Positions 34,197 through 42,105 of a stretch of DNA of 64,000 nucleotides are shown here, piece after piece. The stretch spans positions 1 through 64,000 of the forward strand of contig NZ_BSTM01000013.1 of assembly GCF_030269515.1 (NCBI RefSeq), read 5' to 3'. Position 1 is the stretch's first letter. Every line of letters starts with the position of its first letter. The notes below the pieces were generated by a model. It saw only the letters and a program-made list of their open reading frames with translations, was not told the origin of the DNA and made no database searches. A program made the translations under genes and the position numbers. This stretch comes from Actinomadura sp. NBRC 104412. GTDB lineage: Bacteria > Actinomycetota > Actinomycetes > Streptosporangiales > Streptosporangiaceae.

Positions 34197-35177
34197 TCAG
34201 CTCTGGACCTGTTTGCGGACCTCGCTGACGATCTCCTCGACGCTCGGCATCCATGCCTCCTCAAGGTTCGCCGCGTACGGGACCGGGGTGTCATCGGCGC
34301 ACAACAGCAGCGGGGGCGCGTCGAACAGGAAGAAGTGGTGCTGGGTCATACGTGCGATCAGGGAGGCGCCCCAGCTGCCGCCCGCGGGCGCCTCCTGGAC
34401 GACGGTGAGGCGGGACGTGGTGGTCAGGCTCTCCACGACGGTGTCGTCATCGAAGGGGACGAGGGTCCGCGGATCGATGACGGTGGCCTCGATGCCCTCG
34501 GTGGCCAGCCGTCCGGCCGCTTCGAGGGCGCGCCAGCGCATCTGCTGGGTCGCCACGATCGTGACGTCGCCGCCGTGGCGGACCACGTCGGCCCGGCCCA
34601 GCGGGATCGGTTCGGCGTCCGGCGGGATCGTGCCCTTGACCGCGAACAGGTTCTTGTGCTCGAAGATCAGCACCGGGTTGTCGTCCTGGATCGCCGCCCG
34701 GGTCAGGCCGTACAGGTCGGGAACCGTGCCGGGAACGGCGATCTTGAGGCCGGGGATGTTGAGGAACCAGTTCTCGGCCGCCTGGGAATGCTGGGCCGCG
34801 AAGCCGCTCCCGGCGCCGCCCGCCATCCGGATGGTGACCGGAAGGCGCACCTGCCCGCCGGTCATGTAGCGGTACTTGGCGAGCTGGTTGGCGATCTGGT
34901 CGAAGCACACGCCGGCGAAGTCGGCGAACATGATCTCCGCGACCGGGCGCAGGCCGCACATGGCCGCGCCGATCGCGGCCCCCACGATGGCCTGCTCGGA
35001 GATCGGGGTGTCGCGCACCCGCTCCGGACCGAACCTGTCGAGCAGTCCCACCGTGGACTTGAAGGCTCCGCCGGCCGCGGCCACGTCCTCGCCGATCAGG
35101 ATGACGTCGGGATCGGCGGCGAGCGCGTCGGCGAGCGCCCGCGCGATCGTCTGCCGGTAGTTGATCTGCTCGCTCAT
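34197..35177 (-). CDS. 2-oxoacid dehydrogenase E1 beta subunit (acetoin/pyruvate type)
   Basis: 326 residues, standard E1-beta length: INYRQTIARALADALAADPDVILIGEDVAAAGG at the start, PISEQAIVGAAIGAAMCGLRPVAEIMFADF (about 58-87), RMAGGAGSGFAAQHSQAAENWF and the C-terminal transketolase domain with DPRTLVPFDDDTVVESL. It pairs with the alpha subunit encoded 52 bases upstream to form a ThDP-dependent heterotetramer. No E2 or E3 gene is present in the window, so it must share these or act without them. Confidence 0.9.
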   Translation of the reverse strand: MSEQINYRQTIARALADALAADPDVILIGEDVAAAGGAFKSTVGLLDRFGPERVRDTPISEQAIVGAAIGAAMCGLRPVAEIMFADFAGVCFDQIANQLAKYRYMTGGQVRLPVTIRMAGGAGSGFAAQHSQAAENWFLNIPGLKIAVPGTVPDLYGLTRAAIQDDNPVLIFEHKNLFAVKGTIPPDAEPIPLGRADVVRHGGDVTIVATQQMRWRALEAAGRLATEGIEATVIDPRTLVPFDDDTVVESLTTTSRLTVVQEAPAGGSWGASLIARMTQHHFFLFDAPPLLLCADDTPVPYAANLEEAWMPSVEEIVSEVRKQVQS

Positions 35178-35229
35178 GCTGTGTCCCTTCTGGGGGCGGC
35201 CGCCCACGCCCCCTGGACGGCTTCGCCGC

Positions 35230-36243
35230 TCATGCGTAGATGTCCTCGAACCGGGTCCGCGGGTCGGGGGCCGGCCAGGCGATCGCGCGCCGGGCCGCCT
35301 CAGCGACCTCCTGGCGCACCTCCTCGCGCAGCGCCGACAGTTCCTCGGACGACGCACGACCCGCGGCGACCATGGCGTCCTGGAGGAGTGTGATGGGGTC
35401 GCGTCGCAGCCAGGACTCCAGCTCGCCCGGAGGGCGGTAGGTCCCGGGGTCGGACCGGGAGTGCCCGGACTGGCGGTAGGTCTCGGCCTCGATGAGCGTG
35501 GGCCCGTCCCCCGCGCGGGCCCGCTCGACGGCCTCGCCCGCCACCGCCCGTACGGCCACGACGTCGTTGCCGTCAACGTGAACGCCCGGCATGCCGTACG
35601 ACGCCGCCCGGTCGGCCAGCCGCGTGATGGGGGTCGTCGCGGCCAGCGGGCTGTACTCGCCGTACTGGTTGTTCTCGATCACGAAGACGGCCGGCAGCCG
35701 CCAGATCGCCGCCAGGTTCAGGCTTTCGTGGAACGCGCCGATGTTGGTGGCGCCGTCGCCGAAGAAGGCGACCGCGACCGCGCCCGTCCCGCGGTGCCGT
35801 GCGGCGAGGGCATGGCCGACCGTGATGGGCAGGTGGGCGCCGACGATGGCGTTGGAGCCGTACGCGCCCACCGACACATCGGTCAAGTGCATCGAGCCGC
35901 CCTTGCCGCGGCACAGTCCCTCGGCCTTGCCGAGCAGCTCGCCGAAGGCGCGGTCGAGCGGGGCGCCCATCGCCAGCACCGCGCCATGCCCGCGATAGGT
36001 GCAGGTCATGGCGTCGCCGTGGCGCAGCGCACGGCACACGCCGACGGACACGGCCTCCTGCCCCTGGCACAGGTGGGTGCTCCCGCGCATGAGGCCACGG
36101 GTGAACAGGTCCTGGGTCTCGTCCTCGAAGAAGCGGATGCGGAGCATGTCCCGCAGAAGGTCGGCCGCGTCGCCGGGCGGGCCCGCGGCGAGGGTGCGCG
36201 GCTCGGCGGCGTGGTCGGACGGGGTGGTACTGGTGTCGGTCAC
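35230..36243 (-). CDS. 2-oxoacid dehydrogenase E1 alpha subunit (acetoin/pyruvate type)
   Basis: 337 residues from GTG 36243 (GGAGG five bases upstream; the GTGA overlaps the LacI stop). The ThDP motif begins at FFGDGATNIGAFHESLN (GDG 162-164) and ends at VIENN. TYRGHGAVLAMG and the phosphorylation-loop-like TYRQSGHSRSDPGTYR region match acetoin and pyruvate dehydrogenase alpha subunits. Co-transcription with a LacI regulator and a sugar isomerase suggests it processes the 2-oxoacid produced by the sugar-acid pathway. Confidence 0.9.
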   Translation of the reverse strand: MTDTSTTPSDHAAEPRTLAAGPPGDAADLLRDMLRIRFFEDETQDLFTRGLMRGSTHLCQGQEAVSVGVCRALRHGDAMTCTYRGHGAVLAMGAPLDRAFGELLGKAEGLCRGKGGSMHLTDVSVGAYGSNAIVGAHLPITVGHALAARHRGTGAVAVAFFGDGATNIGAFHESLNLAAIWRLPAVFVIENNQYGEYSPLAATTPITRLADRAASYGMPGVHVDGNDVVAVRAVAGEAVERARAGDGPTLIEAETYRQSGHSRSDPGTYRPPGELESWLRRDPITLLQDAMVAAGRASSEELSALREEVRQEVAEAARRAIAWPAPDPRTRFEDIYA

Positions 36244-37331
36244 GTTTCCTCCAGGTCGCCGGGTGGGGGTGGCGCCGCGCAACTGCGGGCGGGACGGAAC
36301 ACCGCCGGCAGCGTGGTGACACGGGCCGATCGGCCTTCCCTGTGGTCGAGCAGCAGCCGTGCCGCCTGGCGCCCGATGTCCTCGGGATCGCGGGAGATGG
36401 TGGCGATGGGCGGCTCGGACAGCTCGGCGAGCGGCACGTCGTCGCAGGTGATCAGGGAGATCTGGTCGGGGATCCGGAGGTTCGCGCGGCGCAGCGCGCG
36501 CAGCACCCCGGTGAGGATCTGGTTGCCGCCGGCGATGATGGCGGACGGCGGTTCGGCCGCCGACAGCAGCGCTTCGGTGGCCGCCTCGCCGTGCTCGGCG
36601 CTGAACGCGCCGGACCGGACGACGGCGGTGACGTCCGGGTGCGCCCGGCACGCCCTGCGCAGGGCCGCGGCGCGTTCCCTGGCGGGACGCACCGCCGGAT
36701 TGCCGTTGACCAGCGCGATGCGGCGGTGGCCGAGGGAGATCAGGTACTCGGCCGCGTCGGCGATCCCGCGGCGGTGGTCGCTCAGCACCGCGCTGGCGTC
36801 CGGCAGGGGCGCCGGGTCGCGGTCGACCAGCACGTAGGGGCTGTCGCTGCCGCGCAGCGCGTCGAGGGTCTCGGCGTTGCCCTCGTCGGCGAGCAGCAGG
36901 AGCAGGCCGTCGACCCGGCGCTGGCGGAGCATCCGCACGTGGGCGGCGTCGAGCGCGGGGTCGTTCATCGAGTTCATCAGCAGGATCGAGTAGCCCGCCG
37001 AGCGGAGTTCGACCTCGGCGCCGAGCGCGATCTGCGAGACCAGGGGGTTGGAGATGTCGCCCGCCACGAACCCGGCCGTCATCGTGGCGCCGCGGCGCAG
37101 GCTCTGGGCCAGCAGGTCGGGCTCGTATCCCAGGGCGGCCACGGCGTCGAGCACCCGGTTGCGCATGACCGTGCTCACGTCCGGGTGACCGGACAGGACG
37201 CGGGAGACCGACGACGGCGCCACCCCGGCGCGTTCGGCGACCTCCTTCACCCCCGCCCGCCGTGCCGGTGCCGCCGCGCCGCCGTCCGCCCGCCGTGTTC
37301 CGCCCGTGGGCCTGCGCTGGTTCGCTGCCAT
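36240..37331 (-). CDS. LacI-family regulator of the sugar-acid regulon
   Basis: 363 residues from ATG 37331. After a basic Arg/Gly-rich leader of about 25 residues comes the HTH VKEVAERAGVAPSSVSRVLSGHPDVS, the hinge YEPDLLAQSLRRG and a sugar-sensor domain (SLGHRRIALVNG, ISLITCDDVPLAELSEPPIATISRD). Placed inside the operon it appears to control; the operator-like palindromes at 38241, 38331, 40749 and 40923 are its likely sites. Confidence 0.9.
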   Translation of the reverse strand: MAANQRRPTGGTRRADGGAAAPARRAGVKEVAERAGVAPSSVSRVLSGHPDVSTVMRNRVLDAVAALGYEPDLLAQSLRRGATMTAGFVAGDISNPLVSQIALGAEVELRSAGYSILLMNSMNDPALDAAHVRMLRQRRVDGLLLLLADEGNAETLDALRGSDSPYVLVDRDPAPLPDASAVLSDHRRGIADAAEYLISLGHRRIALVNGNPAVRPARERAAALRRACRAHPDVTAVVRSGAFSAEHGEAATEALLSAAEPPSAIIAGGNQILTGVLRALRRANLRIPDQISLITCDDVPLAELSEPPIATISRDPEDIGRQAARLLLDHREGRSARVTTLPAVFRPARSCAAPPPPGDLEET

Positions 37332-37353
37332 ATGGTCCCCGCCGTGTCCGTCG

Positions 37354-38226
37354 TCAGGCGCCGGTCGGGCTGGACGCTGTCGCGGCGACATCGTCGAGCG
37401 CCCGGCCGAGCACGTCCCGGAGTTCCACCGTCTCGGTCAGATTGTCGACCTCGTTGCAACGATGCCACTCCGCCCACACGTATTCGGTGGCGAGGAACCC
37501 TTCGTAGCCGGTGGCGGCCAGACCGCGGACCATCCGGGGGAAGTCGATGGTGTTGGCGCGCATGTCGGCCTGCAACGTCCCGGTACGTCCTCCCCGGCAC
37601 TGGACGTGACCCGAGGCGGGCAGCAGCGGTTCGATGTCGTCATCGCTGGAGCCGCCGAAGACGAAGTGCCCGTAGTCGAGGGTGAGCCGCAGGCCCGGGA
37701 CCATTTCGAGGAACCGGGCGGTGAGCTCGGGCGTGTCGATGAACGACCCCTGGTGCGGCTCCACCGACAACCGCAGCCCGGCCGCCGCCGCCTTGTCGAT
37801 CCGGACGCGCAGCCCTTCGGCGGCACGACCGGCCGCGTCCTCCCACGGCTCTCCGCCGAAGACGACGCCCGGCAGGATCGTCATGCCCGGGCTGCCGACG
37901 CGGCGTGCGAACTCCAGCGCCCGGTCGAAGAACTCCAGCGAGCGCTCCCGCTCGGCGGGGTCGGGGTGGTTGACCGCCGCGTCCTCGAAGTCGGCGGTCT
38001 GGGCGAACACGTCGGCCACGGCCAGCCCGCGCTCCGCGCAGCGCTCGGCCACCCGCCCGGCATGCTGGGCGATCTCCGCGCCGACGTCCTCGGGACGGAC
38101 ATGGCTGCGGCCGGTGAAGTAGCCGAGGTCGACGGCGGTGAAGCCGAGGCCGCTGATGATGTCCAGCGCCGTCGTGTGCGGTGCCGCCGGCCAGGTGTAG
38201 TCGGCGCAGGACAGCTCGATCGCCAC
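37354..38226 (-). CDS. sugar phosphate isomerase/epimerase-like TIM barrel
   Basis: 290 residues of the AP-endonuclease-2/xylose-isomerase-like family: LDIISGLGFTAVDLGYFTGRSH, LRLSVEPHQGSFIDTPE (metal Glu about 143), LRLTLDYGHFVFGG (metal His) and GYEGFLATEYVW (metal Glu). Members isomerise or epimerise sugars and sugar acids with a divalent metal. It is the first gene of the minus-strand operon behind an operator at 38241. Substrate unknown. Confidence 0.85.
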   Translation of the reverse strand: MAIELSCADYTWPAAPHTTALDIISGLGFTAVDLGYFTGRSHVRPEDVGAEIAQHAGRVAERCAERGLAVADVFAQTADFEDAAVNHPDPAERERSLEFFDRALEFARRVGSPGMTILPGVVFGGEPWEDAAGRAAEGLRVRIDKAAAAGLRLSVEPHQGSFIDTPELTARFLEMVPGLRLTLDYGHFVFGGSSDDDIEPLLPASGHVQCRGGRTGTLQADMRANTIDFPRMVRGLAATGYEGFLATEYVWAEWHRCNEVDNLTETVELRDVLGRALDDVAATASSPTGA

Positions 38227-38240
38227 AGCTGCATCCTTTC

Positions 38241-38256
38241 CTGGAAACCTTTCCAG
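38241..38256. promoter_or_regulatory. LacI-type operator 1
   Basis: CTGGAAACCTTTCCAG, 7-bp arms around CC, 15 bases upstream of the isomerase gene. One of four related sites in this island. Confidence 0.65.
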
Positions 38257-38330
38257 TCCCAGAGCATGCCAGCGTCCACACTGCTTGACAAGTACGACGC
38301 AGGATGAATGGGATGGTGCCCGCTCACTCG

Positions 38331-38346
38331 TTGGAATCGATTCTGG
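38331..38346. promoter_or_regulatory. LacI-type operator 2
   Basis: TTGGAATCGATTCTGG with central CG, eight bases before the mutarotase ATG. Matches the CTGGAAWCGWTTCCAG pattern in 13 or more positions; it overlaps the likely ribosome-binding region. Confidence 0.55.
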
Positions 38347-38354
38347 GAGTCGGG

Positions 38355-38666
38355 ATGGAACGGGTCTGTTTCTCCTTCGAGCTCGTGCCGGGGCAGGAGG
38401 ACGAGTACGACCGGCGGCACCGGGCGGTGTGGCCGGAGCTGCTGGACGCGCTGCGCGAGAACGGCGTCCGCAACTACTCGATCTTCCGCAACGGCCGCAC
38501 GGTGATCGCCTACGCCGAGTGCGAGCCGGACGCGGCCTCGGCGTTCGGCGCCGTCGGCGACACCGAGGTCAACAGGCGCTGGGCGGACTGGTTCGACGGC
38601 GTGATCGTGGGCATCGCGGACGGCGACTGGCAGACGTCCTACAAGGAGGTCTTCCACCTGGAATGA
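38355..38666 (+). CDS. L-rhamnose mutarotase-like protein
   Basis: 103 residues from ATG 38355 (GGGAGTCGGG just upstream; earlier in-frame ATGs would run through the operator). Visible signatures are VCFSFELVPGQEDEYDRRHRAVWPELLDALRENGVRNYSIFRNG (with His about 22) and NRRWADWFDGVI with the paired Trp of the RhaM/RhaU family. The enzyme interconverts alpha and beta anomers of L-rhamnose or a related 6-deoxysugar before dehydrogenation. It is single and divergent from the isomerase operon. Confidence 0.85.
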   Translation: MERVCFSFELVPGQEDEYDRRHRAVWPELLDALRENGVRNYSIFRNGRTVIAYAECEPDAASAFGAVGDTEVNRRWADWFDGVIVGIADGDWQTSYKEVFHLE

Positions 38667-38729
38667 GCCCGCCCTTCCCGGGAGCGTTCCTCCCGGGGCT
38701 GCGGGGTCGTCCCCGGCGAGGCGGCCGGT

Positions 38730-39512
38730 TCAGTAGGCGAGCCAGCCGCCGCTGACGTTGAGGGTCGCGCCGCTGATGAAGGAGGCGTTGTCGGACGCCA
38801 GGAACAGGGTCGCGGTGGCGATCTCCTCCGGGGTGCCCAGGCGGCGCAGCGGGGTCGCCTCCAGGACCCCGTCCAGGACCTCCGGTGCCAGGCCGGTGCG
38901 GAGCATGGGGGTGTCGACGCTGCCGGGCGCGACGGTGTTGACCGTGATGCCGTCGGGCCCGTACTCCCTGGCCAGGCCCCGGGCCAGGGAGACCACTCCG
39001 CCCTTGCCCGCCGCGTAGACGACCGAGCCGCCATAGCCGCCCGTCCACCATGCCTGCGAGGCGAACAGGACGACGCGTCCGCCACGGCCCCGCCGCCGCA
39101 TCAGGTCGCCGGCGGCGCGGGCGAGGAAGAAGGTCGCCTTGAGGTTCACCTCGGTCTGGAGGTCCCAGTCCGCCTCGCTCACCTCGCCCAGGGGCTTGCG
39201 CAGCAGCACCGCGGCCATGTGGACGAGCACGTCGCAGGAGCCGAGCCGTTCCTCGGCGGCCTCCGGCAGGGACGCGGCGGCGTGCGGGTCGGACAGGTCG
39301 GCGGCGAACGGCTCGTGACCGGAGCCGGGCAGGTCCCCGGCCACCTCGCGGCAGGCGGCCTCGTCGCGGTCGACGACCAGGACCCGGGCACCGGCCAGCG
39401 CGAACTGGCGGCACACCGCGCGTCCGATGCCTCCGGCTCCGCCGGTGCAGATCACTCCCCGGCCGGCCAGGCCCTCGCCCAGCAGGCGTCCCGGCGCGGT
39501 GCCCTCGCTCAT
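38730..39512 (-). CDS. SDR-family sugar dehydrogenase
   Basis: 260 residues of classical SDR type: GVICTGGAGGIGRAVCRQFA (NAD(P) motif), VLVHMAAVL (NNAG variant), the catalytic Ser region LFASQAWW and YAAGK (Tyr about 166, Lys 170), ending in SGATLNVSGGWLAY. With a mutarotase and enolase-superfamily dehydratases nearby, a non-phosphorylative L-rhamnose/L-fucose-type aldose dehydrogenase is the best guess. The start overlaps the dehydratase stop (ATGA). Confidence 0.85.
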   Translation of the reverse strand: MSEGTAPGRLLGEGLAGRGVICTGGAGGIGRAVCRQFALAGARVLVVDRDEAACREVAGDLPGSGHEPFAADLSDPHAAASLPEAAEERLGSCDVLVHMAAVLLRKPLGEVSEADWDLQTEVNLKATFFLARAAGDLMRRRGRGGRVVLFASQAWWTGGYGGSVVYAAGKGGVVSLARGLAREYGPDGITVNTVAPGSVDTPMLRTGLAPEVLDGVLEATPLRRLGTPEEIATATLFLASDNASFISGATLNVSGGWLAY

Positions 39513-40684
39513 CGCTCCACCCGGTGGCGCTCTATGTAGTCCCAGTCCAGTTCCCAGCCCAGGCCCGGCGCGTCCGGCAGCACCAGTTGCCCCCCTTCCA
39601 GCCGCACTCCGCGGACCATGTTCCACCACATCGGGTCCCGGTCGGGGTGGAAGCACTCGGCATAGGTGCCGTGCGACTGGCTGGCCAGCAGGTGGGACGC
39701 CACGTGCGGTTCCTCGTGGTGGCCCATCTGCACGTCGTAGCCGTGGGCGATCGCGGCCGTCCGGCGCCAGGCGGTCGGGCCTCCGGACCAGGACGCGTCG
39801 AAGTTGCAGACGTCGACGGCGCCGGCCTCCATGAGGTCGCGGCAACCACTGGCCGACAGCTCGCTCTGGCCCGCGCAGACCGGGATCCCCCCGATCATGC
39901 GCACGTCGCGCAGCGAACGCCGGTCGTTGTGCCAGCGCACCGGCTCCTCGAACCACCGGATGGAGAGTCCCTGGATGCGGGCGCACAGCTCCAGGGCCTC
40001 GGCCGGGGTGTAGCCCTGGTTCGCGTCGATCGTGATGACGAAGTCCTCGCCGGCGGCCAGGCGGGCGGCCTCGACCCGCTTGGCGTCCTCGGCCGGTGAC
40101 CGCCCGCCGACCTTCAGCTTCATCCCGGCCAGGCCCATCTCCCGGTACTGGGCGATCTCGTCGGAGAGGGTGCCGACCGGTTCCCCGTAGTAGCCGCCGA
40201 TCGCCACCAGCGGGATCCGGTCGGTGAATCCGCCCCACAGCCGCCACAGCGGCTGGCCGAGCGCCTTGCCCACCGCGTCCCAGATGGCGGTGTCGACGCA
40301 GGCGAGCGCCACCAGGCCGAGCCGGCGGTCGCGCAGGATGTCGTAGGTCGCCGGATACCCGGCGTGCCAGCACCGCTCGGTGGCCATGGCGTCCATGCCC
40401 GTCAGCACGGGGGCGATCTCGGTCTGCACGATCCGCTCGATCTCGAGCAGGCTCGCGTCCTCGTCTCCGACGTAGCACTCGCCCACGATGCCGTCCGCGG
40501 TGTGGAGCCGCGTCACCAGGGTCGAGCGATGGGTCATCTGGTAGTGACTGCCGCGGAAGACGGTCGGAAGGGGCACCCGGACGGGCGTGGTCTCCACCCT
40601 CGTGATGATCAGGCCGCTGCCGCGGCCGTCCCCGGCCGGGTGCCGGTCGGTGCGGTCCGCCGCAGGCGCGTCGTGGGACGTCAT
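39509..40684 (-). CDS. enolase-superfamily (mandelate-racemase type) sugar-acid dehydratase
   Basis: 391 residues from ATG 40684; an in-frame start at 40720 is possible. Catalytic-barrel motifs: MKLKVGG (KxK, about 174), TIDANQGY (metal Asp about 203), WFEEPVRW (metal Glu), CAGQSELSASG (third metal Glu) and a His-rich QMGHHEEPH near 310. Members dehydrate aldonates such as rhamnonate, fuconate or galactonate, or racemise 2-hydroxyacids. An operator lies 65 bases upstream. The pair with the downstream SDR suggests a sugar-to-2-keto-3-deoxyaldonate route. Confidence 0.85.
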   Translation of the reverse strand: MTSHDAPAADRTDRHPAGDGRGSGLIITRVETTPVRVPLPTVFRGSHYQMTHRSTLVTRLHTADGIVGECYVGDEDASLLEIERIVQTEIAPVLTGMDAMATERCWHAGYPATYDILRDRRLGLVALACVDTAIWDAVGKALGQPLWRLWGGFTDRIPLVAIGGYYGEPVGTLSDEIAQYREMGLAGMKLKVGGRSPAEDAKRVEAARLAAGEDFVITIDANQGYTPAEALELCARIQGLSIRWFEEPVRWHNDRRSLRDVRMIGGIPVCAGQSELSASGCRDLMEAGAVDVCNFDASWSGGPTAWRRTAAIAHGYDVQMGHHEEPHVASHLLASQSHGTYAECFHPDRDPMWWNMVRGVRLEGGQLVLPDAPGLGWELDWDYIERHRVER

Positions 40685-40748
40685 CGGGTCTCTCTTTCGG
40701 TCACGGGCTCTCTCGGTCACGGATCGCGGTCACGGATCGCGCGATCCA

Positions 40749-40764
40749 CTGGTAACGATTCCAG
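40749..40764. promoter_or_regulatory. LacI-type operator 3
   Basis: CTGGTAACGATTCCAG, central CG, between the divergent dehydratase operon and the transporter operon and closer to the former. Confidence 0.7.
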
Positions 40765-40922
40765 GAGCGTGTGCACCGTAACCCGCGAGCGGCCAAGTCA
40801 TCAACCACGCGGCGCGGCGACCCCGGCTCGCAGGACCCCGTTCCACAAGCCAAGATCTGCCGCTCAAGGCGCCGCAAGGTCTTGACAGCCTCATGGCGCA
40901 CGGACTACGAAAGGGATCGCTT

Positions 40923-40938
40923 CTGGAAAGGATTCCAG
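40923..40938. promoter_or_regulatory. LacI-type operator 4
   Basis: CTGGAAAGGATTCCAG, perfect 6-bp outer arms, 56 bases upstream of the binding-protein gene. Same pattern as the other three sites. Confidence 0.7.
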
Positions 40939-40993
40939 GATTTGGTTCCGGATCGACTGCCATATCGACCGCTGTATCGACGAGGAGGCCGGC

Positions 40994-42100
40994 ATGTGGC
41001 TCGGTGACGGAAGGCTTGGCGCGCGCATGGCGAAGGGCGCGGCGAAGGGCGCGGCGCTCGCCGGTTCGCTCGCGCTCGCCGCGGCCTGCAGCACAGGTCC
41101 GGGCCAGGGCGGTGACGACGAGCCGGACGCCGCGAAGGCACGCGAAGCGCTCAAGGCCGTGACGGCGGCGCCGACCACCCCGTCGGCGGGCGCGGTCGAC
41201 TTCCGCCAGGCCACGCCCGGCAGCGGACGCGGACTGAAACTGGGATACATCTCCCTGGGTGAGAACGTCCCGTTCGGCAAACTGGTGAGCGACGGCGTCC
41301 GCAAGCAGGCCGCCGCCGCGGGCGCCCAGCTCGTCTTCTGCGACTCCAAGGGGGACGCGGCCACGGCGCTCGACTGCGTGCGGAACTTCAAGACCCAGGG
41401 CGTCCAGGGCTACCTGAACTTCCAGCCCGACTCCAAGGCGGCGGCGTCCATCTGCCAGGCCGGGCCGCAGGTGCCCGTCATCGGCATCGACATCCACCAG
41501 CCGCCGTGCGAGCGCGCGTTCATGGGAGCCGACAACGCCAACGCGGGCTACCTCGCGGGCAAGGCCCTGGGCCGGTACTTCAAGCAGGTGTTCGACTGCG
41601 AGTACGACGCCTTCGTCTCGATGGAGCAGCCGGAGGCCGGCGAGGTGAACCAGGCCCGCATGGACGGCCAGCGCAAGGGCTTCACCGAGGAGTGCGGCCA
41701 GATCAAGAACCTGAAGCAGGTCAACGCGTTCCGCATCGACAACGCCCGCACCACCTTCACCGACGTGCTCACCTCGCTGCCGGGCGCGAAGCGCATCGTC
41801 GTCGCGGCCATCAACGACGACGCGATCCTGGGCGCGCTGGCCGCCGCCAGGACCGCCGGACGCCAGAACGACCTGTACATGGCGGGCCAGGGTGCCGACC
41901 CCTCGGCCCACTGCGAGATCTCCAAGAACTCGCACTGGGTCGCCGACACCGCCTACTTCCCCGAGCGCTACGGCGAGATCGGCGTCCCCTACCTCATCGA
42001 CCTGATCAAGGGCAAGGACGTCCCGAAGCGGCTCTACGTGAAGCACACGATCATCAACTCGTCGAACATCGGGGCCTTCTACAAGCCCTCGGGCTGCTGA
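40994..42100 (+). CDS. sugar ABC transporter substrate-binding lipoprotein
   Basis: 368 residues from ATG 40994 (GAGGAGG six bases upstream). Signal peptide with lipobox LAAAC (about residue 31-35), then a flexible acidic linker and a type-I binding-protein fold: LKLGYISLGENVPFGKLVSDGVRKQAAAAGAQLVFCDSKGD, GYLNFQPDSKAAASIC, VPVIGIDIHQPPCERAFMGADNANAGYLAG. Several Cys pairs in the mature protein are unusual for the family. It captures the substrate for the downstream ATPase and permease. Confidence 0.9.
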   Translation: MWLGDGRLGARMAKGAAKGAALAGSLALAAACSTGPGQGGDDEPDAAKAREALKAVTAAPTTPSAGAVDFRQATPGSGRGLKLGYISLGENVPFGKLVSDGVRKQAAAAGAQLVFCDSKGDAATALDCVRNFKTQGVQGYLNFQPDSKAAASICQAGPQVPVIGIDIHQPPCERAFMGADNANAGYLAGKALGRYFKQVFDCEYDAFVSMEQPEAGEVNQARMDGQRKGFTEECGQIKNLKQVNAFRIDNARTTFTDVLTSLPGAKRIVVAAINDDAILGALAAARTAGRQNDLYMAGQGADPSAHCEISKNSHWVADTAYFPERYGEIGVPYLIDLIKGKDVPKRLYVKHTIINSSNIGAFYKPSGC

Positions 42101-42105
42101 CGTCC

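Noticed and set aside
41506..42105. N-terminal extension of the second ABC ATPase
   Set aside because: The region is the binding-protein gene read in another frame; ATG 42106 gives the normal N-terminus.
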